Source of the DNA: Falsochrobactrum ovis
GTDB lineage: Bacteria; Pseudomonadota; Alphaproteobacteria; Rhizobiales; Rhizobiaceae
DNA length: 64,000 bases
Direction: 5' to 3'
NCBI RefSeq assembly: GCF_003259955.1
Contig: NZ_QLMK01000009.1
Location: 38,389-102,388 of the forward strand
Shown: positions 20,322 through 29,931 of the stretch, piece after piece
Layout of the letters: each line of letters starts with the position of its first letter
Position numbering within the stretch: the stretch's first letter is position 1
Made by a program: the position numbers and the translations under genes
Notes under the pieces: generated by a model
Seen by the model: the letters and a program-made list of their open reading frames with translations, nothing else
Databases searched by the model: none
Told to the model about the DNA's origin: nothing

Positions 20322-21143
20322 ATGATTGCTAATCAAGTATTTTTTCAGATATTTCGACTAAACCGGCTGCTTATTAACCGACAAGGGCCGTTTTCTGCGG
20401 TCAAGACCGTAGCGGCGATCTTGGCAATCGGAAGCATTATCGCCGGATGCACAACGGTCCAAAAATCATATATTTGCACACCGCAACAAGAAGCGCGCCT
20501 TAATATTGCCAAGGCGCAAACAACGAAAGATATTCAACGGTTTCGATCGTCTCTTTCCAACGTTCATTTAAAAATTAATCAAGACCGATGCCGAAGAACG
20601 CTTTTTTCAAGACCACTAGACTCAAACAAATGTGAATCCTACAAAATGCAGACTGAAAAATTAAAGTCTGCGATAAGGAAACATCAGGAACGACTCCACG
20701 AAATAAACGCAGCGCTCAATGGCCGTTTGCATAAAGAAGATCACGTTAAATCGTGCTCTCCGACATGGCTTTCTTCCCCGGTCCGCCAGATGCGTAAAGC
20801 TCCGAAACGTCTGCCGGCAGTTAAAAAGAAGCAACCAGTAACACCGGTCAAAGCTACTGAAAAGCTGGTGCCGGACATTGTCGTTGAGCCATCAACGCCA
20901 TTGCCCACGGACCCGGCCCATATGCCTTTGCCTGAAAATGAGAGCGAGAACAAAAACACCCCGGCTGAGCTGCCATTCTATAAAGCTCGCCCCAAGAGCG
21001 AGCCAACTATAGAGGAAAAAAGTGTGCAGCTTGAACGTAGCTACATTCCCGATCCTAATATTAGGGTCGTCGGTCCAACGTTTTTTGCCGACCAATCAGA
21101 ACCAGAAGATCCGCCATTTCGGGCCCATGAGCCTGACCAGTGA
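20322..21143 (+). CDS. orphan lipoprotein, unknown function, 3' end antisense to gltX
   Basis: 273 residues from the ATG at 20322 (an adjacent GTG is possible). A 40-residue lead ends in a lipobox, IIAGC, with Cys near residue 43. Next is a helical charged segment with several cysteines (~50-150), then a Lys/Pro-rich linker. The C-terminus, [15 protein letters not shown], resembles the ends of some rhizobial proteins of the DUF2865 kind, but this is from memory and weak. The last 83 bases overlap the end of gltX on the other strand. The local sequence is more AT-rich and Lys-rich than its neighbours. Confidence 0.65.
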   Translation: MIANQVFFQIFRLNRLLINRQGPFSAVKTVAAILAIGSIIAGCTTVQKSYICTPQQEARLNIAKAQTTKDIQRFRSSLSNVHLKINQDRCRRTLFSRPLDSNKCESYKMQTEKLKSAIRKHQERLHEINAALNGRLHKEDHVKSCSPTWLSSPVRQMRKAPKRLPAVKKKQPVTPVKATEKLVPDIVVEPSTPLPTDPAHMPLPENESENKNTPAELPFYKARPKSEPTIEEKSVQLERSYIPDPNIRVVGPTFFADQSEPEDPPFRAHEPDQ

Positions 21144-22434
21144 GTGCTAAGCGCAGGGGCAAAAACAGCGACTTGCCCTTGCGTCCGGTAGCTTCCTTGA
21201 TCCGCTCAGTCCAGATTTTCCATGTCTGGTTATTCCAAGGTTCTTGGGGCATAAAATCAAATGCTTGGCGCACAAATTCGATGTCGTCATCGGACAAATT
21301 CGGCTTTTCGGATAGGTCACCTCGCACCAATTGCCACCAATGGCTCACTTCACCAAAGCGATCTAGGTTTTTCCTGATGGTGAGCCAAAATGGCTCGGCT
21401 TCTTCACCCTTTATGCCTAAATCTTCCAGCCGGTCTTTTGCCTGTTCAAACGTCATTTCATGCAAAAGAGTACGATTAAGCGTATCCAGTTCAGCAGGAT
21501 CAAATTTAGCTGCGGATTTTGTGATGGCACTTAGATCAAAATGCTCCGCAAGTGTCTTCATATTTGGAACCGCAGAAACCGCCTCGGACGTGCCAATAAG
21601 CACCGCCAATGATGCGATAGCCATCGGCTCATATCCGGCTTCGCGTAAAGACCCTAACGATAAGGCTCCTGTGCGCTTTGACAAGCCTTCACCTGAGACA
21701 GTAGTGAGAAGATTGTGATGGCCAAAAACCGGAGGCTCAGCACCTAATGCCCGGAAAATCGCAATTTGTGCGCCGGTATTGGTCACATGATCGTCACCGC
21801 GGATAATGTGGGTTACGCCCATATCAATATCGTCGGCAACTGAGGGCAATGTATAAAGATAAGTCCCGTCCTCACGAATAAGAACCGGGTCTGACATTGA
21901 AGCCAGATCCACCGTTTGCGGGCCACGGACGAGATCATCCCAATGAACTTCTGTCCGACGTGTGACCATTGGGTCATTTTCGAAATTGGGCAGTAAAAAG
22001 CGCCAATGGGGTTTTCTACCCTCGGCTTCTAATTTCGCTTTTTCGTCCTCGGTGAGCTTGAGTGCTTCACGGCCATATATGGGAGGAAGGCGACGAGCTA
22101 AACGCAGCTTTCTGCGACGTTCAAGTTCGTCGGCTGTCTCATAGCAAGGATAAAGAAGCCCGGCCTCTCTCAGCTTGTCCGCTGCTTGAGCGTAAACGTC
22201 AAAACGCTTTGACTGATATTCCACTCGGTCGGGCTTTATTCCCAACCAGTCGAGATCAACCGCGATAGAACGGGCATATTCATCGCGTGACCGCTCAATG
22301 TCGGTATCATCATAACGCAATATGAACTGACCACGGTTTTTCTGCGCATAAAGCCAGTTTGAAAGGGCGGTCCGGGTATTACCAATATGAATATACCCAG
22401 TTGGCGATGGGGCAAAACGAACTGTAATTGACAT
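21061..22434 (-). CDS. gltX: glutamate--tRNA ligase, GluRS2-like
   Basis: 457 residues. The class I HIGH-type motif is [11 protein letters not shown] (residues 9-19), and the KMSKS-type motif is EGLSKRTG near residue 250. The length of 457 and the N-terminus [19 protein letters not shown] fit the second of the two GluRS enzymes in Brucella-type genomes. In bacteria with two, one often charges tRNA-Gln with Glu for the amidotransferase pathway; which this does cannot be read from sequence. It lies 10 bases downstream of nadE. Its 3' end is overlapped by the lipoprotein gene. Confidence 0.95.
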   Translation of the reverse strand: MSITVRFAPSPTGYIHIGNTRTALSNWLYAQKNRGQFILRYDDTDIERSRDEYARSIAVDLDWLGIKPDRVEYQSKRFDVYAQAADKLREAGLLYPCYETADELERRRKLRLARRLPPIYGREALKLTEDEKAKLEAEGRKPHWRFLLPNFENDPMVTRRTEVHWDDLVRGPQTVDLASMSDPVLIREDGTYLYTLPSVADDIDMGVTHIIRGDDHVTNTGAQIAIFRALGAEPPVFGHHNLLTTVSGEGLSKRTGALSLGSLREAGYEPMAIASLAVLIGTSEAVSAVPNMKTLAEHFDLSAITKSAAKFDPAELDTLNRTLLHEMTFEQAKDRLEDLGIKGEEAEPFWLTIRKNLDRFGEVSHWWQLVRGDLSEKPNLSDDDIEFVRQAFDFMPQEPWNNQTWKIWTERIKEATGRKGKSLFLPLRLALTGQAHGPEMADLLVLIGRQKTLDRRP

Positions 22435-22444
22435 TGGAGATCTT

Positions 22445-24097
22445 TCAGCGGTCGCGGAAGCGGTTCGTGATAGGATAGCGACGATCGCGTCCGAAATTTT
22501 TCCTAGTAATTTTTACACCTAGCGCTGACTGTCGGCGCTTATATTCCGCCAGATGTAGCAAATGTTCGATACGTTGCACTGTTTCAGCTGGATGGCCGCG
22601 TGCGATAATTTCTGCATTGCTCATCTCGTTTTCGACAAGACATTCAAGAATATCATCGAGCACCGGATAAGGAGGCAGCGAATCTTGATCCGTCTGGTTT
22701 TCTCTCAGCTCGGCGCTCGGAACCTTAGTGATAATATTATGGGGTATTACCTCGCCCGATGGCCCCATCGCGCCTTGCGGCACATGTTTATTACGCCATT
22801 CTGACAAGGCGTAGACACGCATTTTGTAGACATCTTTGATGGGGTTGAAGCCACCGTTCATGTCGCCATACAAAGTGGCGTAACCCACTGACATTTCTGA
22901 TTTATTGCCTGTGGTTATAACCATTGATCCGAATTTATTGGATATGGCCATGAGAATCGTACCCCGGGCACGGCTTTGAAGATTTTCTTCTGTGACCCCG
23001 CTTTCGCTGCCTTCGAACATCGGAGCGAGAGTTGACAGAAATCCTTCAACGGGCGCTGCGATTGGGACAATGTCGTAACGAACGCCCAATGTTTCTGCGC
23101 AATCCGCAGCGTCTTTCAAGGACTCGTTTGAGGTATAGCGATAAGGCAACATCACACAGCGCACCCGATCTTTGCCGAGTGCATCAACTGCAAGTGCCGC
23201 GCAAATTGCAGAATCTAGCCCGCCTGAAAGTCCGAGTACGACATCTTTGAAGCCGTTTTTGTTCACATAATCTCGTAAACCAAGCATACAAGCGGTGTAA
23301 TCAGCCTCAAGCTCGTCGGGAAGAGAGGCTTGCTCGCCTTGCTGGCAGCGCCAACCTTCATCTTCACGAATCCATTCGGTGAGCGTGATGGATTCAGTGA
23401 ATTGCGGCATCTGGAAGGCTAAAGATTTGTCTGCATTAAAGCAGAAAGAACCGCCGTCAAAAACCAGCTCATCTTGTCCGCCGACCTGATTTGCATAAAG
23501 AATTGGCAGTCCAGTTTGAATGAGCTGACGCAGCACCGTCTGATAACGACGTTCCATCTTGCCGCGGTGATAGGGAGAACCATTCGGGACCAGAAGAAAT
23601 TCAGCGCCACTTTCCGCAAGCGTTTCGGCTACATCAAGATCACCCCATATGTCTTCGCAAATAGGGATGCCAATGCGTACTCCACGGAAGTTCACCGGCC
23701 CAGGCATCGGACCCGATTCAAAAACGCGTTTTTCGTCGAACTCACCGTAATTGGGCAAATCGACTTTAAAGCGCTCGGCAATGATTTTTCCGCCATCGAG
23801 CACAGCGATTGCATTGTGCACGCCGCTTTCTCGCGCCATGGGTGTACCAATGATCACCCCCGGCCCACGGTCAGCTGTATCCAAAGCTAGCTCTGCTACG
23901 GCGCTCTCGCAGGCCTCTACGAAAGCTTTGCGAAGAATAAAATCTTCAGGAGGATAGCCGGATATGAAAAGCTCGGTGAACAGAACAAGGTCAGCGCCCA
24001 TCTGTTCAGCCTTAGCGCGCGCAACCCGCGCTTTTGCAAGATTTCCAGCTATATCGCCCATAACGGGATCGAGTTGCGCCACGGCAATACGAAGCAT
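22445..24097 (-). CDS. nadE: glutamine-dependent NAD+ synthetase
   Basis: 550 residues. The N-terminal nitrilase-type amidase has the Glu-Lys-Cys triad in [11 protein letters not shown] (Glu ~46), [11 protein letters not shown] (Lys ~114) and PICEDIW (Cys ~150). The C-terminal synthetase has the PP-loop GLSGGLDSA near residue 296. It makes NAD from deamido-NAD, ATP and glutamine. The frame extends nine codons upstream, but the ATG at 24097 gives the conserved [11 protein letters not shown] start and has GAGAG upstream. It probably forms a unit with gltX. Confidence 0.95.
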   Translation of the reverse strand: MLRIAVAQLDPVMGDIAGNLAKARVARAKAEQMGADLVLFTELFISGYPPEDFILRKAFVEACESAVAELALDTADRGPGVIIGTPMARESGVHNAIAVLDGGKIIAERFKVDLPNYGEFDEKRVFESGPMPGPVNFRGVRIGIPICEDIWGDLDVAETLAESGAEFLLVPNGSPYHRGKMERRYQTVLRQLIQTGLPILYANQVGGQDELVFDGGSFCFNADKSLAFQMPQFTESITLTEWIREDEGWRCQQGEQASLPDELEADYTACMLGLRDYVNKNGFKDVVLGLSGGLDSAICAALAVDALGKDRVRCVMLPYRYTSNESLKDAADCAETLGVRYDIVPIAAPVEGFLSTLAPMFEGSESGVTEENLQSRARGTILMAISNKFGSMVITTGNKSEMSVGYATLYGDMNGGFNPIKDVYKMRVYALSEWRNKHVPQGAMGPSGEVIPHNIITKVPSAELRENQTDQDSLPPYPVLDDILECLVENEMSNAEIIARGHPAETVQRIEHLLHLAEYKRRQSALGVKITRKNFGRDRRYPITNRFRDR

Positions 24098-24201
24098 GTC
24101 GAGATTCTCTCGGGTATTATTCATTTACAAGCTTTAACGTGCTGCTGACAGCGATGCAATTATCGCGATGCAGTTTCTGTAAAGAAGAGCCATTTCAACT
24201 G

Positions 24202-24558
24202 CTAAATTTCAAACCAAAAGGTAGAAAATAATACATATAGCCAGGTCGTGGCCGTCATCAAAATTGCGATCAGCACCGCCAAGGACCCGCAATCCTTTGC
24301 AATTTGAATCTCTTTACGAAAATCCCGCGAGATCGCATCACAAGTAGCCTCAATAGCCGTATTGAGAACTTCGACCAGAATAAGCAGAAGCAGCGAGCCT
24401 GTCAGGGCAAAAAACACAAGCCAGCTTGTGCTGATTAAAAAGGCTAAAGGAAGCGAAATAAGAAACAGGATTAGTTCTTGTTGAACAGCTTTCTCATTGC
24501 GCGCGAGATAGGAAAGTGCCCGCATTGAGTTGATAAATGCACGATAAATTCGCTGCAT
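24202..24558 (-). CDS. dgkA: diacylglycerol kinase, small integral membrane type
   Basis: 118 residues, the classical size. Three membrane helices are visible (~30-50, ~55-75, ~97-115). The family signature NTAIEATCDAISRDF carries the catalytic Glu near residues 68-82. It phosphorylates diacylglycerol, recycling lipid left after periplasmic glucan modification, which suits an organism that also has NdvA here. I start at ATG 24558 because AGAGGGA lies ideally upstream; ten more codons are open. Confidence 0.92.
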   Translation of the reverse strand: MQRIYRAFINSMRALSYLARNEKAVQQELILFLISLPLAFLISTSWLVFFALTGSLLLLILVEVLNTAIEATCDAISRDFRKEIQIAKDCGSLAVLIAILMTATTWLYVLFSTFWFEI

Positions 24559-24588
24559 GGCTTCCCTCTTAAGCCTTGTGCAAAACAA

Positions 24589-24614
24589 TAGGCGGAGAGG
24601 TTAATCTCCGCCTA
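24589..24614 (-). terminator. terminator of the DAHP synthase gene
   Basis: A perfect 10-bp stem, TAGGCGGAGA/TCTCCGCCTA, with a 6-base loop, lies 25 bases after the aroG-type stop. On the minus strand it is followed by TTGTTTTG. Confidence 0.85.
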
Positions 24615-24638
24615 CGCTCAAAACTCAAACCCAATCAA

Positions 24639-26018
24639 TCAGGCAGACGCCGCCTGCTTGCCATTATCCGCATCACGTTCTTTTTTCAGCAGTTCAGCTA
24701 AAAGGAATGCCAGTTCAAGCGCCTGATCAGCATTCAGACGCGGATCGCAATGAGTGTGATAACGATCATGCAAATCTTCAGCAGAAATCGCACGGGCACC
24801 GCCTGTGCATTCCGTGACGTTCTTGCCGGTCATTTCAACATGAATACCACCGGGATGTGTTCCCTCTGCGCGATGAACAGCAAAGAAGCTCTCAACCTCC
24901 TGCAGAATGTGATCGAATGGCCGCGTCTTGTACCCGCCGGCTGTGATTGTATTGCCATGCATTGGATCGCAGGACCACACAACCTTGCGGCCTTCCCGCT
25001 CTACAGCACGGATCAATTGCGGCAGGTGATCTTCAACTTTATTGTGTCCAAAACGAGCAATAAGTGTCAGGCGCCCTGCCTCGTTTTCCGGATTGAGCAG
25101 GTCAATCAACCGGATGAGATCATCGGGTTCAAGTGATGGGCCGCATTTCAGACCAAGCGGGTTTTTAATCCCACGGCAATATTCAATATGAGCGTGATCA
25201 GCCTGCCGGGTTCTGTCGCCAATCCAAATCATATGGCCGGAAGTGCCATACCAGTCACCGGAAGTTGAATCGATGCGGGTTAGCGCTTCTTCATAACCAA
25301 GAAGCAGAGCTTCATGACTGGTATAAAAATCTGTCTCACGCAATGCCGGATTACTTTCAGCGGTAATGCCGATCGCACTCATGAAATTCATGGTTTCTGA
25401 AATGCGCTGCGCCAGAGCGGCGTAACGCTCTGCCTGAGGGCTTTTGCCCACAAAGCCGAGCATCCATTGGTGAACATTTTCAAGATTGGCATAACCACCT
25501 TGAGCGAATGCACGCAACAAATTAAGCGTCGCCGCTGACTGGCGATAAGCCATATCTTGGCGATTAGGATCGGGAATACGGGAAGCGCTGTCGAATTCGA
25601 TACCGTTGATGATATCACCACGGTAAGATGGAAGCTCCACCCCGTTCAACGTCTCCATATCAGAAGAGCGAGGTTTTGCGAACTGCCCGGCGATACGTCC
25701 AACTTTAACGACTGGCTTGGAAGCGCCAAAAGTCAGCACCACTGCCATTTGCAAAAAGACACGGAAAAAGTCGCGAATATTATCCGCGCCATGTTCTGCG
25801 AAGCTTTCTGCACAATCGCCACCCTGAAGCAAAAACGCCTTACCTTCAGAAACCGCGGCTAGCTGAGTTTTGAGTTTGCGCGCCTCGCCTGCAAAAACGA
25901 GCGGTGGATAGGTACGAAGACGGGCCTCAACATCTGCAAGAGCCTGTGCATTGGGATAGCTTGGCACTTGCTTAATTGGCTTGTTTCTCCAGGAATTAGG
26001 GGTCCAGTTCTTCGTCAT
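24639..26018 (-). CDS. class II 3-deoxy-7-phosphoheptulonate (DAHP) synthase
   Basis: 459 residues of the class II (plant-type) DAHP synthase, the first step of the shikimate pathway: phosphoenolpyruvate plus erythrose 4-phosphate. Family landmarks are [10 protein letters not shown] near residue 62, [12 protein letters not shown] near residue 106, [15 protein letters not shown] near residue 233 and [10 protein letters not shown] near residue 352. It is a single-gene unit with its own terminator and about 240 upstream bases. It is often called aroG or aroF in rhizobia; the class II type is not homologous in sequence to E. coli AroG, so I leave the symbol blank. Confidence 0.95.
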   Translation of the reverse strand: MTKNWTPNSWRNKPIKQVPSYPNAQALADVEARLRTYPPLVFAGEARKLKTQLAAVSEGKAFLLQGGDCAESFAEHGADNIRDFFRVFLQMAVVLTFGASKPVVKVGRIAGQFAKPRSSDMETLNGVELPSYRGDIINGIEFDSASRIPDPNRQDMAYRQSAATLNLLRAFAQGGYANLENVHQWMLGFVGKSPQAERYAALAQRISETMNFMSAIGITAESNPALRETDFYTSHEALLLGYEEALTRIDSTSGDWYGTSGHMIWIGDRTRQADHAHIEYCRGIKNPLGLKCGPSLEPDDLIRLIDLLNPENEAGRLTLIARFGHNKVEDHLPQLIRAVEREGRKVVWSCDPMHGNTITAGGYKTRPFDHILQEVESFFAVHRAEGTHPGGIHVEMTGKNVTECTGGARAISAEDLHDRYHTHCDPRLNADQALELAFLLAELLKKERDADNGKQAASA

Positions 26019-26133
26019 TTCACACCTGTTTCATTATCCGCGCAAAGTTGTCGGATTATATTCCTCCTTACACGGAAGCCGTAAAGTGGCAGAATTATCT
26101 ATCTTTCACTCCATATCGGCATACGTGACAAGC

Positions 26134-26167
26134 GCTGGTATAAAGCAGAGCGCGACTTTATACCAGC
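26134..26167. repeat. perfect 12-bp inverted repeat downstream of gor
   Basis: GCTGGTATAAAG and CTTTATACCAGC flank a 10-base spacer. It lies between the gor stop and the DAHP synthase start (both minus), within 237 gene-free bases. No T run follows on either strand. It could be a gor transcript-end hairpin or an operator for the downstream gene. Confidence 0.6.
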
Positions 26168-26255
26168 TCTATTCAATGACAGTTCATACTGCCTCTACTA
26201 GGCCACGCTTGTTAGAGCGCGTAATTTTATCATCTATAGCTTGCCTAGCGGAGCT

Positions 26256-27650
26256 TCAACTTCCCACGCGTTCACCATTACGGATTATATAGGTTGGCTG
26301 ATACATAGTAACCAGCTCTTCTGCGGCTGTGGGATGAACTGCCATGGTGCGGTCAAAATCATCCTTGGTTGCACCAGCTTTAAGAGAAATACCAAGCAAC
26401 TGAGCCATCTCACCTGCATCTGGCCCCATAATATGCGCGCCTACAACTTTGCGACTTTCAGCATCGACTATCAGCTTCATGAGCATTTTTTCATCACGGC
26501 CGGAAAGCGTATGACGCATGGGGCGGAACAGCGCTCTATAGACCTCCAATTCGGAATATTTCTTGGCGGCCACGTCCTCGGGCAAGCCAATAGTGCCAAT
26601 TTCCGGTTGCGAGAAAACCGCCGTCGGGATCAATTCATGATCCGGTCGGGTTGGATTATTCTTAAATTCAGTTTCCAAAAAACACATGGATTCATGTATC
26701 GCTACAGGCGTAAGCGCCACACGATTGGTAACATCACCCACCGCCCATACGGATTCTGCGGAAGTGCGCGAATATTCATCAACAATAATCGCGCCAGTAG
26801 CCTCATCTTGTGCCACACCGGCAGCTTCTAGGCCAAGGTTCTCGGTATTGGGCTGGCGGCCGATTGCGAGCATCGCCTGATCAGCCTGGTGTATGCTGCC
26901 ATCGGAAAGGGTTATCTGCCGTCTTCCGTCGGCAAGTTTCTCAATCTGCTTATATATGGCTCCGCAAATCACGCGGATACCTTTGGCTTCCATCGTTTTA
27001 TGTAACAGATCGCGTAGATCGGGATCAAAGCGCGACAATATCTCTTTGCCGCGATAAACAATCGTCGTTTCAACGCCCAATCCATGAAATATATTGGCGA
27101 ATTCGACTGCGATATAACCGCCACCGGCAATGAATATGGATTTAGGCAATTGCGGCAGATCAAATGCCTCATCGGAACTGATGCAATGCTCAATTCCAGG
27201 CAAACTATCACCCATTGCCGGTCGGCCACCGGTTGCGATTAAAATTCTCTCAGCAGTCAGTTGGCGGCCATCTGCAAGCTCTACCGTATGCTGGTTAAGC
27301 AATTTTGCTCGCATGTTGAAAATATCGACTTTCGAATTTTCTAGTCCTTTGCGATAAAGCCCTTCGAGACGCGAAATTTCACGGTTTTTAGCTTCTACTA
27401 GCTTGTTCCAGTCAAATTTCCGCTCGCCTACGGACCAACCATATCCAGCGGCATCGTCAAAATGTTCGGGAAATTGAGAGGCGTAAACATAAAGCTTTTT
27501 CGGTACGCATCCCCGTATCACGCAGGTGCCTCCCATGCGGTACTCTTCAGCAAGCCCGACTTTTTTGCCCATTGCTCCAGCAAGCCGGCCAGCGCGAACA
27601 CCGCCCGAACCGCCGCCGATTACAAAAAGATCATAATCAAAACTGGCCAT
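26256..27650 (-). CDS. gor: glutathione-disulfide reductase
   Basis: 464 residues. FAD-binding GGGSGGVRAGR is at residues ~12-22, the redox disulfide GGTCVIRGCVPKK at ~41-53, an NAD(P)-binding GGGYIAVEFA near residue 170 and the catalytic HPTAAEE at the C-terminus near residue 444. It keeps glutathione reduced using NADPH. The CVIRGC spacing is the glutathione reductase form of the CxxxxC motif. I start at ATG 27650, with GGAG 7 bases upstream; a 14-codon extension has no support. It is the third gene of the rpiA-DUF2059-gor run. Confidence 0.95.
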   Translation of the reverse strand: MASFDYDLFVIGGGSGGVRAGRLAGAMGKKVGLAEEYRMGGTCVIRGCVPKKLYVYASQFPEHFDDAAGYGWSVGERKFDWNKLVEAKNREISRLEGLYRKGLENSKVDIFNMRAKLLNQHTVELADGRQLTAERILIATGGRPAMGDSLPGIEHCISSDEAFDLPQLPKSIFIAGGGYIAVEFANIFHGLGVETTIVYRGKEILSRFDPDLRDLLHKTMEAKGIRVICGAIYKQIEKLADGRRQITLSDGSIHQADQAMLAIGRQPNTENLGLEAAGVAQDEATGAIIVDEYSRTSAESVWAVGDVTNRVALTPVAIHESMCFLETEFKNNPTRPDHELIPTAVFSQPEIGTIGLPEDVAAKKYSELEVYRALFRPMRHTLSGRDEKMLMKLIVDAESRKVVGAHIMGPDAGEMAQLLGISLKAGATKDDFDRTMAVHPTAAEELVTMYQPTYIIRNGERVGS

Positions 27651-27696
27651 AGAGAGACTCCATTCATGTAACTTAACTCTTATATGCAGCAAAAGA

Positions 27697-27724
27697 AAAA
27701 GCCCGGCTAGGCTTGCCGGGCTTT
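27697..27724 (-). terminator. hairpin between the DUF2059 gene and gor
   Basis: AAAGCCCGGC/GCCGGGCTTT forms a 9-10 bp stem with a 7-base loop, 25 bases after the DUF2059 stop; the minus-strand side runs into TTTTTCTTTTG. It probably reduces read-through into gor. Confidence 0.8.
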
Positions 27725-27748
27725 AAATCGCGTAAAAAGTCGCACTTG

Positions 27749-28282
27749 TTATTGAGCTGGCTGTTCCGGTGCTGCTGCAGCGCCCGCCTGTGCCGCCAGC
27801 ACTTCACCCACATTCTGTGCAAGGTCTCGCGCCACGCCATTTTGCCAGATATTGGCAGCACGAATAACTTCACGCGTCACGATTGGTCCTTCTGTAAGAA
27901 GTTTTTTGCCCGCCTCGGAAGTGTAGAAAGCAGTAATCGCCTTCAATTCGTCTTCGCTGAATGTATTTGCATAGGCACGGGCGGCTTCGGTTTCCAGATC
28001 TGCGCGCCGTGAAGCCAGAGCAATAGCCTTATCATCAACCGTTTTGGTGATAAGAGCCTCAAGATGAGGGTCCTTCTGGATGAGTTCTGCTTTGAGAGCA
28101 CGGGCAGCGCTCGGCAGAATTTCATCAAACTGATCAGTTGCCTGAATTGCGGAGATTGCCGCACGTGCAGCTTCCAAATGAGATGCCGAAATTTCCTGTG
28201 CGGAAGCAGCATGAATGCCTGCAAGCAACACGAGAGCAGAAAATGGTGCAATCAGACGGCGAAAGCCAGTTGCCGGGATCAT
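27749..28282 (-). CDS. DUF2059 secreted protein
   Basis: 177 residues with a Sec signal peptide (IAPFSALVLLAGIHAASAQ, cut near residue 29). The DUF2059 helical domain follows, with the typical FSEDELKAITAFYTSEAGKK segment near residues 107-126. The end is a Ala/Pro/Gln tail. DUF2059 proteins are periplasmic and of unknown function. It sits between rpiA (38-base gap upstream) and gor. Confidence 0.88.
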   Translation of the reverse strand: MIPATGFRRLIAPFSALVLLAGIHAASAQEISASHLEAARAAISAIQATDQFDEILPSAARALKAELIQKDPHLEALITKTVDDKAIALASRRADLETEAARAYANTFSEDELKAITAFYTSEAGKKLLTEGPIVTREVIRAANIWQNGVARDLAQNVGEVLAAQAGAAAAPEQPAQ

Positions 28283-28320
28283 AAGGTCAGTACTCCGTTC
28301 AAATAATTCTTAGTGCCCGT

Positions 28321-29019
28321 TCAAGGCCGGTTAATGGTTCGGATTCCGTCAGGGCCAGCTATGATTGCGGCACTTGCCAGTCCGATAAAAAGTCCGTGTT
28401 CGACAACGCCCGGTATAGAAAAAAGAGCGCTTGATAGATTCTCTGGATCGGGAATGCGGCCAAAAGATGCATCCACGATATAATGTCCCCCGTCGGTAAC
28501 GAAAGGTGATCCGTCTTGTAAACGCAGCACCAAAGCACCTGCAAGCCCACATTGGGTTGCGGCGCTTTCTATTGCGCGCATTGTTGCACCAAGACCGAAA
28601 CGGTTGACCTCTATAGGTAGTGGAAACTCGCCTAATCTATCAACTAGTTTTGACTGATCAGCAATAACAACCATAGAATCCGAGGCAGCAGCCACAATTT
28701 TTTCGCGCAGTAGCGCGCCGCCCCCGCCTTTAATCAATGAAAGAGCGCTATCAACCTCGTCGGCACCGTCAATTGTGAGATCAAGATGTGGTGTTTCGTC
28801 CAAGGTGGTCAGGGGAATCCCAAGTTCGTTGCACAGTTTCTCAGTGCGTTCCGAAGTGGGTACTCCAATAATTTTAAAGCCAGATTGAACTTTTTCTCCC
28901 AGTAGACGGACAAATTCTTCCGCGGTTGAGCCAGTGCCGATACCCAGGCGCATTCCCTCCTGAACATGCGTGAGAGCTTCGGCCGCCGCTGCAATCTTCA
29001 ACTTGCGTGCATCGTCCAT
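28321..29019 (-). CDS. rpiA: ribose-5-phosphate isomerase A
   Basis: 232 residues. It interconverts ribose 5-phosphate and ribulose 5-phosphate. Family landmarks are [11 protein letters not shown] (residues ~22-32), [11 protein letters not shown] (~80-90) and [11 protein letters not shown] (~95-105), with the catalytic acid and lysine. Its length is normal. It is the first gene of the rpiA-DUF2059-gor run, with about 200 bases to the divergent gph gene. Confidence 0.96.
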   Translation of the reverse strand: MDDARKLKIAAAAEALTHVQEGMRLGIGTGSTAEEFVRLLGEKVQSGFKIIGVPTSERTEKLCNELGIPLTTLDETPHLDLTIDGADEVDSALSLIKGGGGALLREKIVAAASDSMVVIADQSKLVDRLGEFPLPIEVNRFGLGATMRAIESAATQCGLAGALVLRLQDGSPFVTDGGHYIVDASFGRIPDPENLSSALFSIPGVVEHGLFIGLASAAIIAGPDGIRTINRP

Positions 29020-29222
29020 TTTAAATCACCGTCTCCCCGGATTCTTACTCATATTTGCAAGCCATCTAGCATGTACCGACCGGGCTACAAAGCTTCTTAT
29101 CCAAATTTAACGTAAATATAAGATAGTGGCATATTTTTTCTATCAGCCCGCGGAGCTTGAGGTCCTCGATGGTTAAAGGTAGCAATGGATCATCTCGCTG
29201 ATCAAAGGCATAAGGAATTCAC

Positions 29223-29924
29223 ATGTCATCGGTATCTGCCAAACCTATTATAGTGTTTGATCTTGATGGAACGCTGGTTGAAACAGCGCCTGATCTTCTG
29301 GACAGCCTCAACCATTGTTTACGCATATCTGGATTAGAAGAGGCTGACCCCGCCTCGCTTCGTCGCTTTGTCGGGCATGGCGGCAAAGTAATGATAGAGC
29401 GTGCATTCGCGGCGCAGCAGAAGCAGATTGATGAGGTTAGACTGGATCATCTGGTCGAAGAATTCCGATCCTATTATGCAGAAAACATGCCCGGACAATC
29501 GAGCTTTTTTCCGGGCGTACTGGAAGCTATGGATCGTTTTGCCGCCAATGGATACATTCTGGCGGTTTGCACCAACAAGTTTGAAGCGCTCGCCATCCGA
29601 CTTCTCAAAGCCATGGGCGAAGATCAGCGTTTTGCTGCAATTTGTGGCGCGGATAGTTTTGCGTTTCGAAAGCCTGATCCGAGGCATCTGATAGAGACAA
29701 TCAAACAGGCTGGTGGCGATCAGAACCGGGCTATTATGGTTGGGGATAGCCGCACCGATATTGATACTGCAAAAGCTGCTGGCATTCCGGTCGTTGCCGT
29801 TGATTTTGGTTACACCGATTTGCCGGTCCACCACTATGAGCCGAGCCGGGTCATATCGCATTATAATGAATTTACATTACAAATGGCAGACGAACTTCTG
29901 AAAGCCGTGGCGGATCAGGTGTAA
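29223..29924 (+). CDS. gph: phosphoglycolate phosphatase (HAD family)
   Basis: 233 residues. HAD motif I is VFDLDGTLVET (residues ~10-20), motif II is in AVCTNK near residue 117, motif III is the lysine in FRKPDP near residue 149 and motif IV is MVGDSRTDID near residue 171. The cap position and family features fit Gph, which removes phosphate from 2-phosphoglycolate formed by DNA repair or oxygenation. AAGGAATTC precedes the ATG. It converges on nnr with only 7 bases between stops. Confidence 0.88.
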   Translation: MSSVSAKPIIVFDLDGTLVETAPDLLDSLNHCLRISGLEEADPASLRRFVGHGGKVMIERAFAAQQKQIDEVRLDHLVEEFRSYYAENMPGQSSFFPGVLEAMDRFAANGYILAVCTNKFEALAIRLLKAMGEDQRFAAICGADSFAFRKPDPRHLIETIKQAGGDQNRAIMVGDSRTDIDTAKAAGIPVVAVDFGYTDLPVHHYEPSRVISHYNEFTLQMADELLKAVADQV

Positions 29925-29931
29925 CTTTCGC

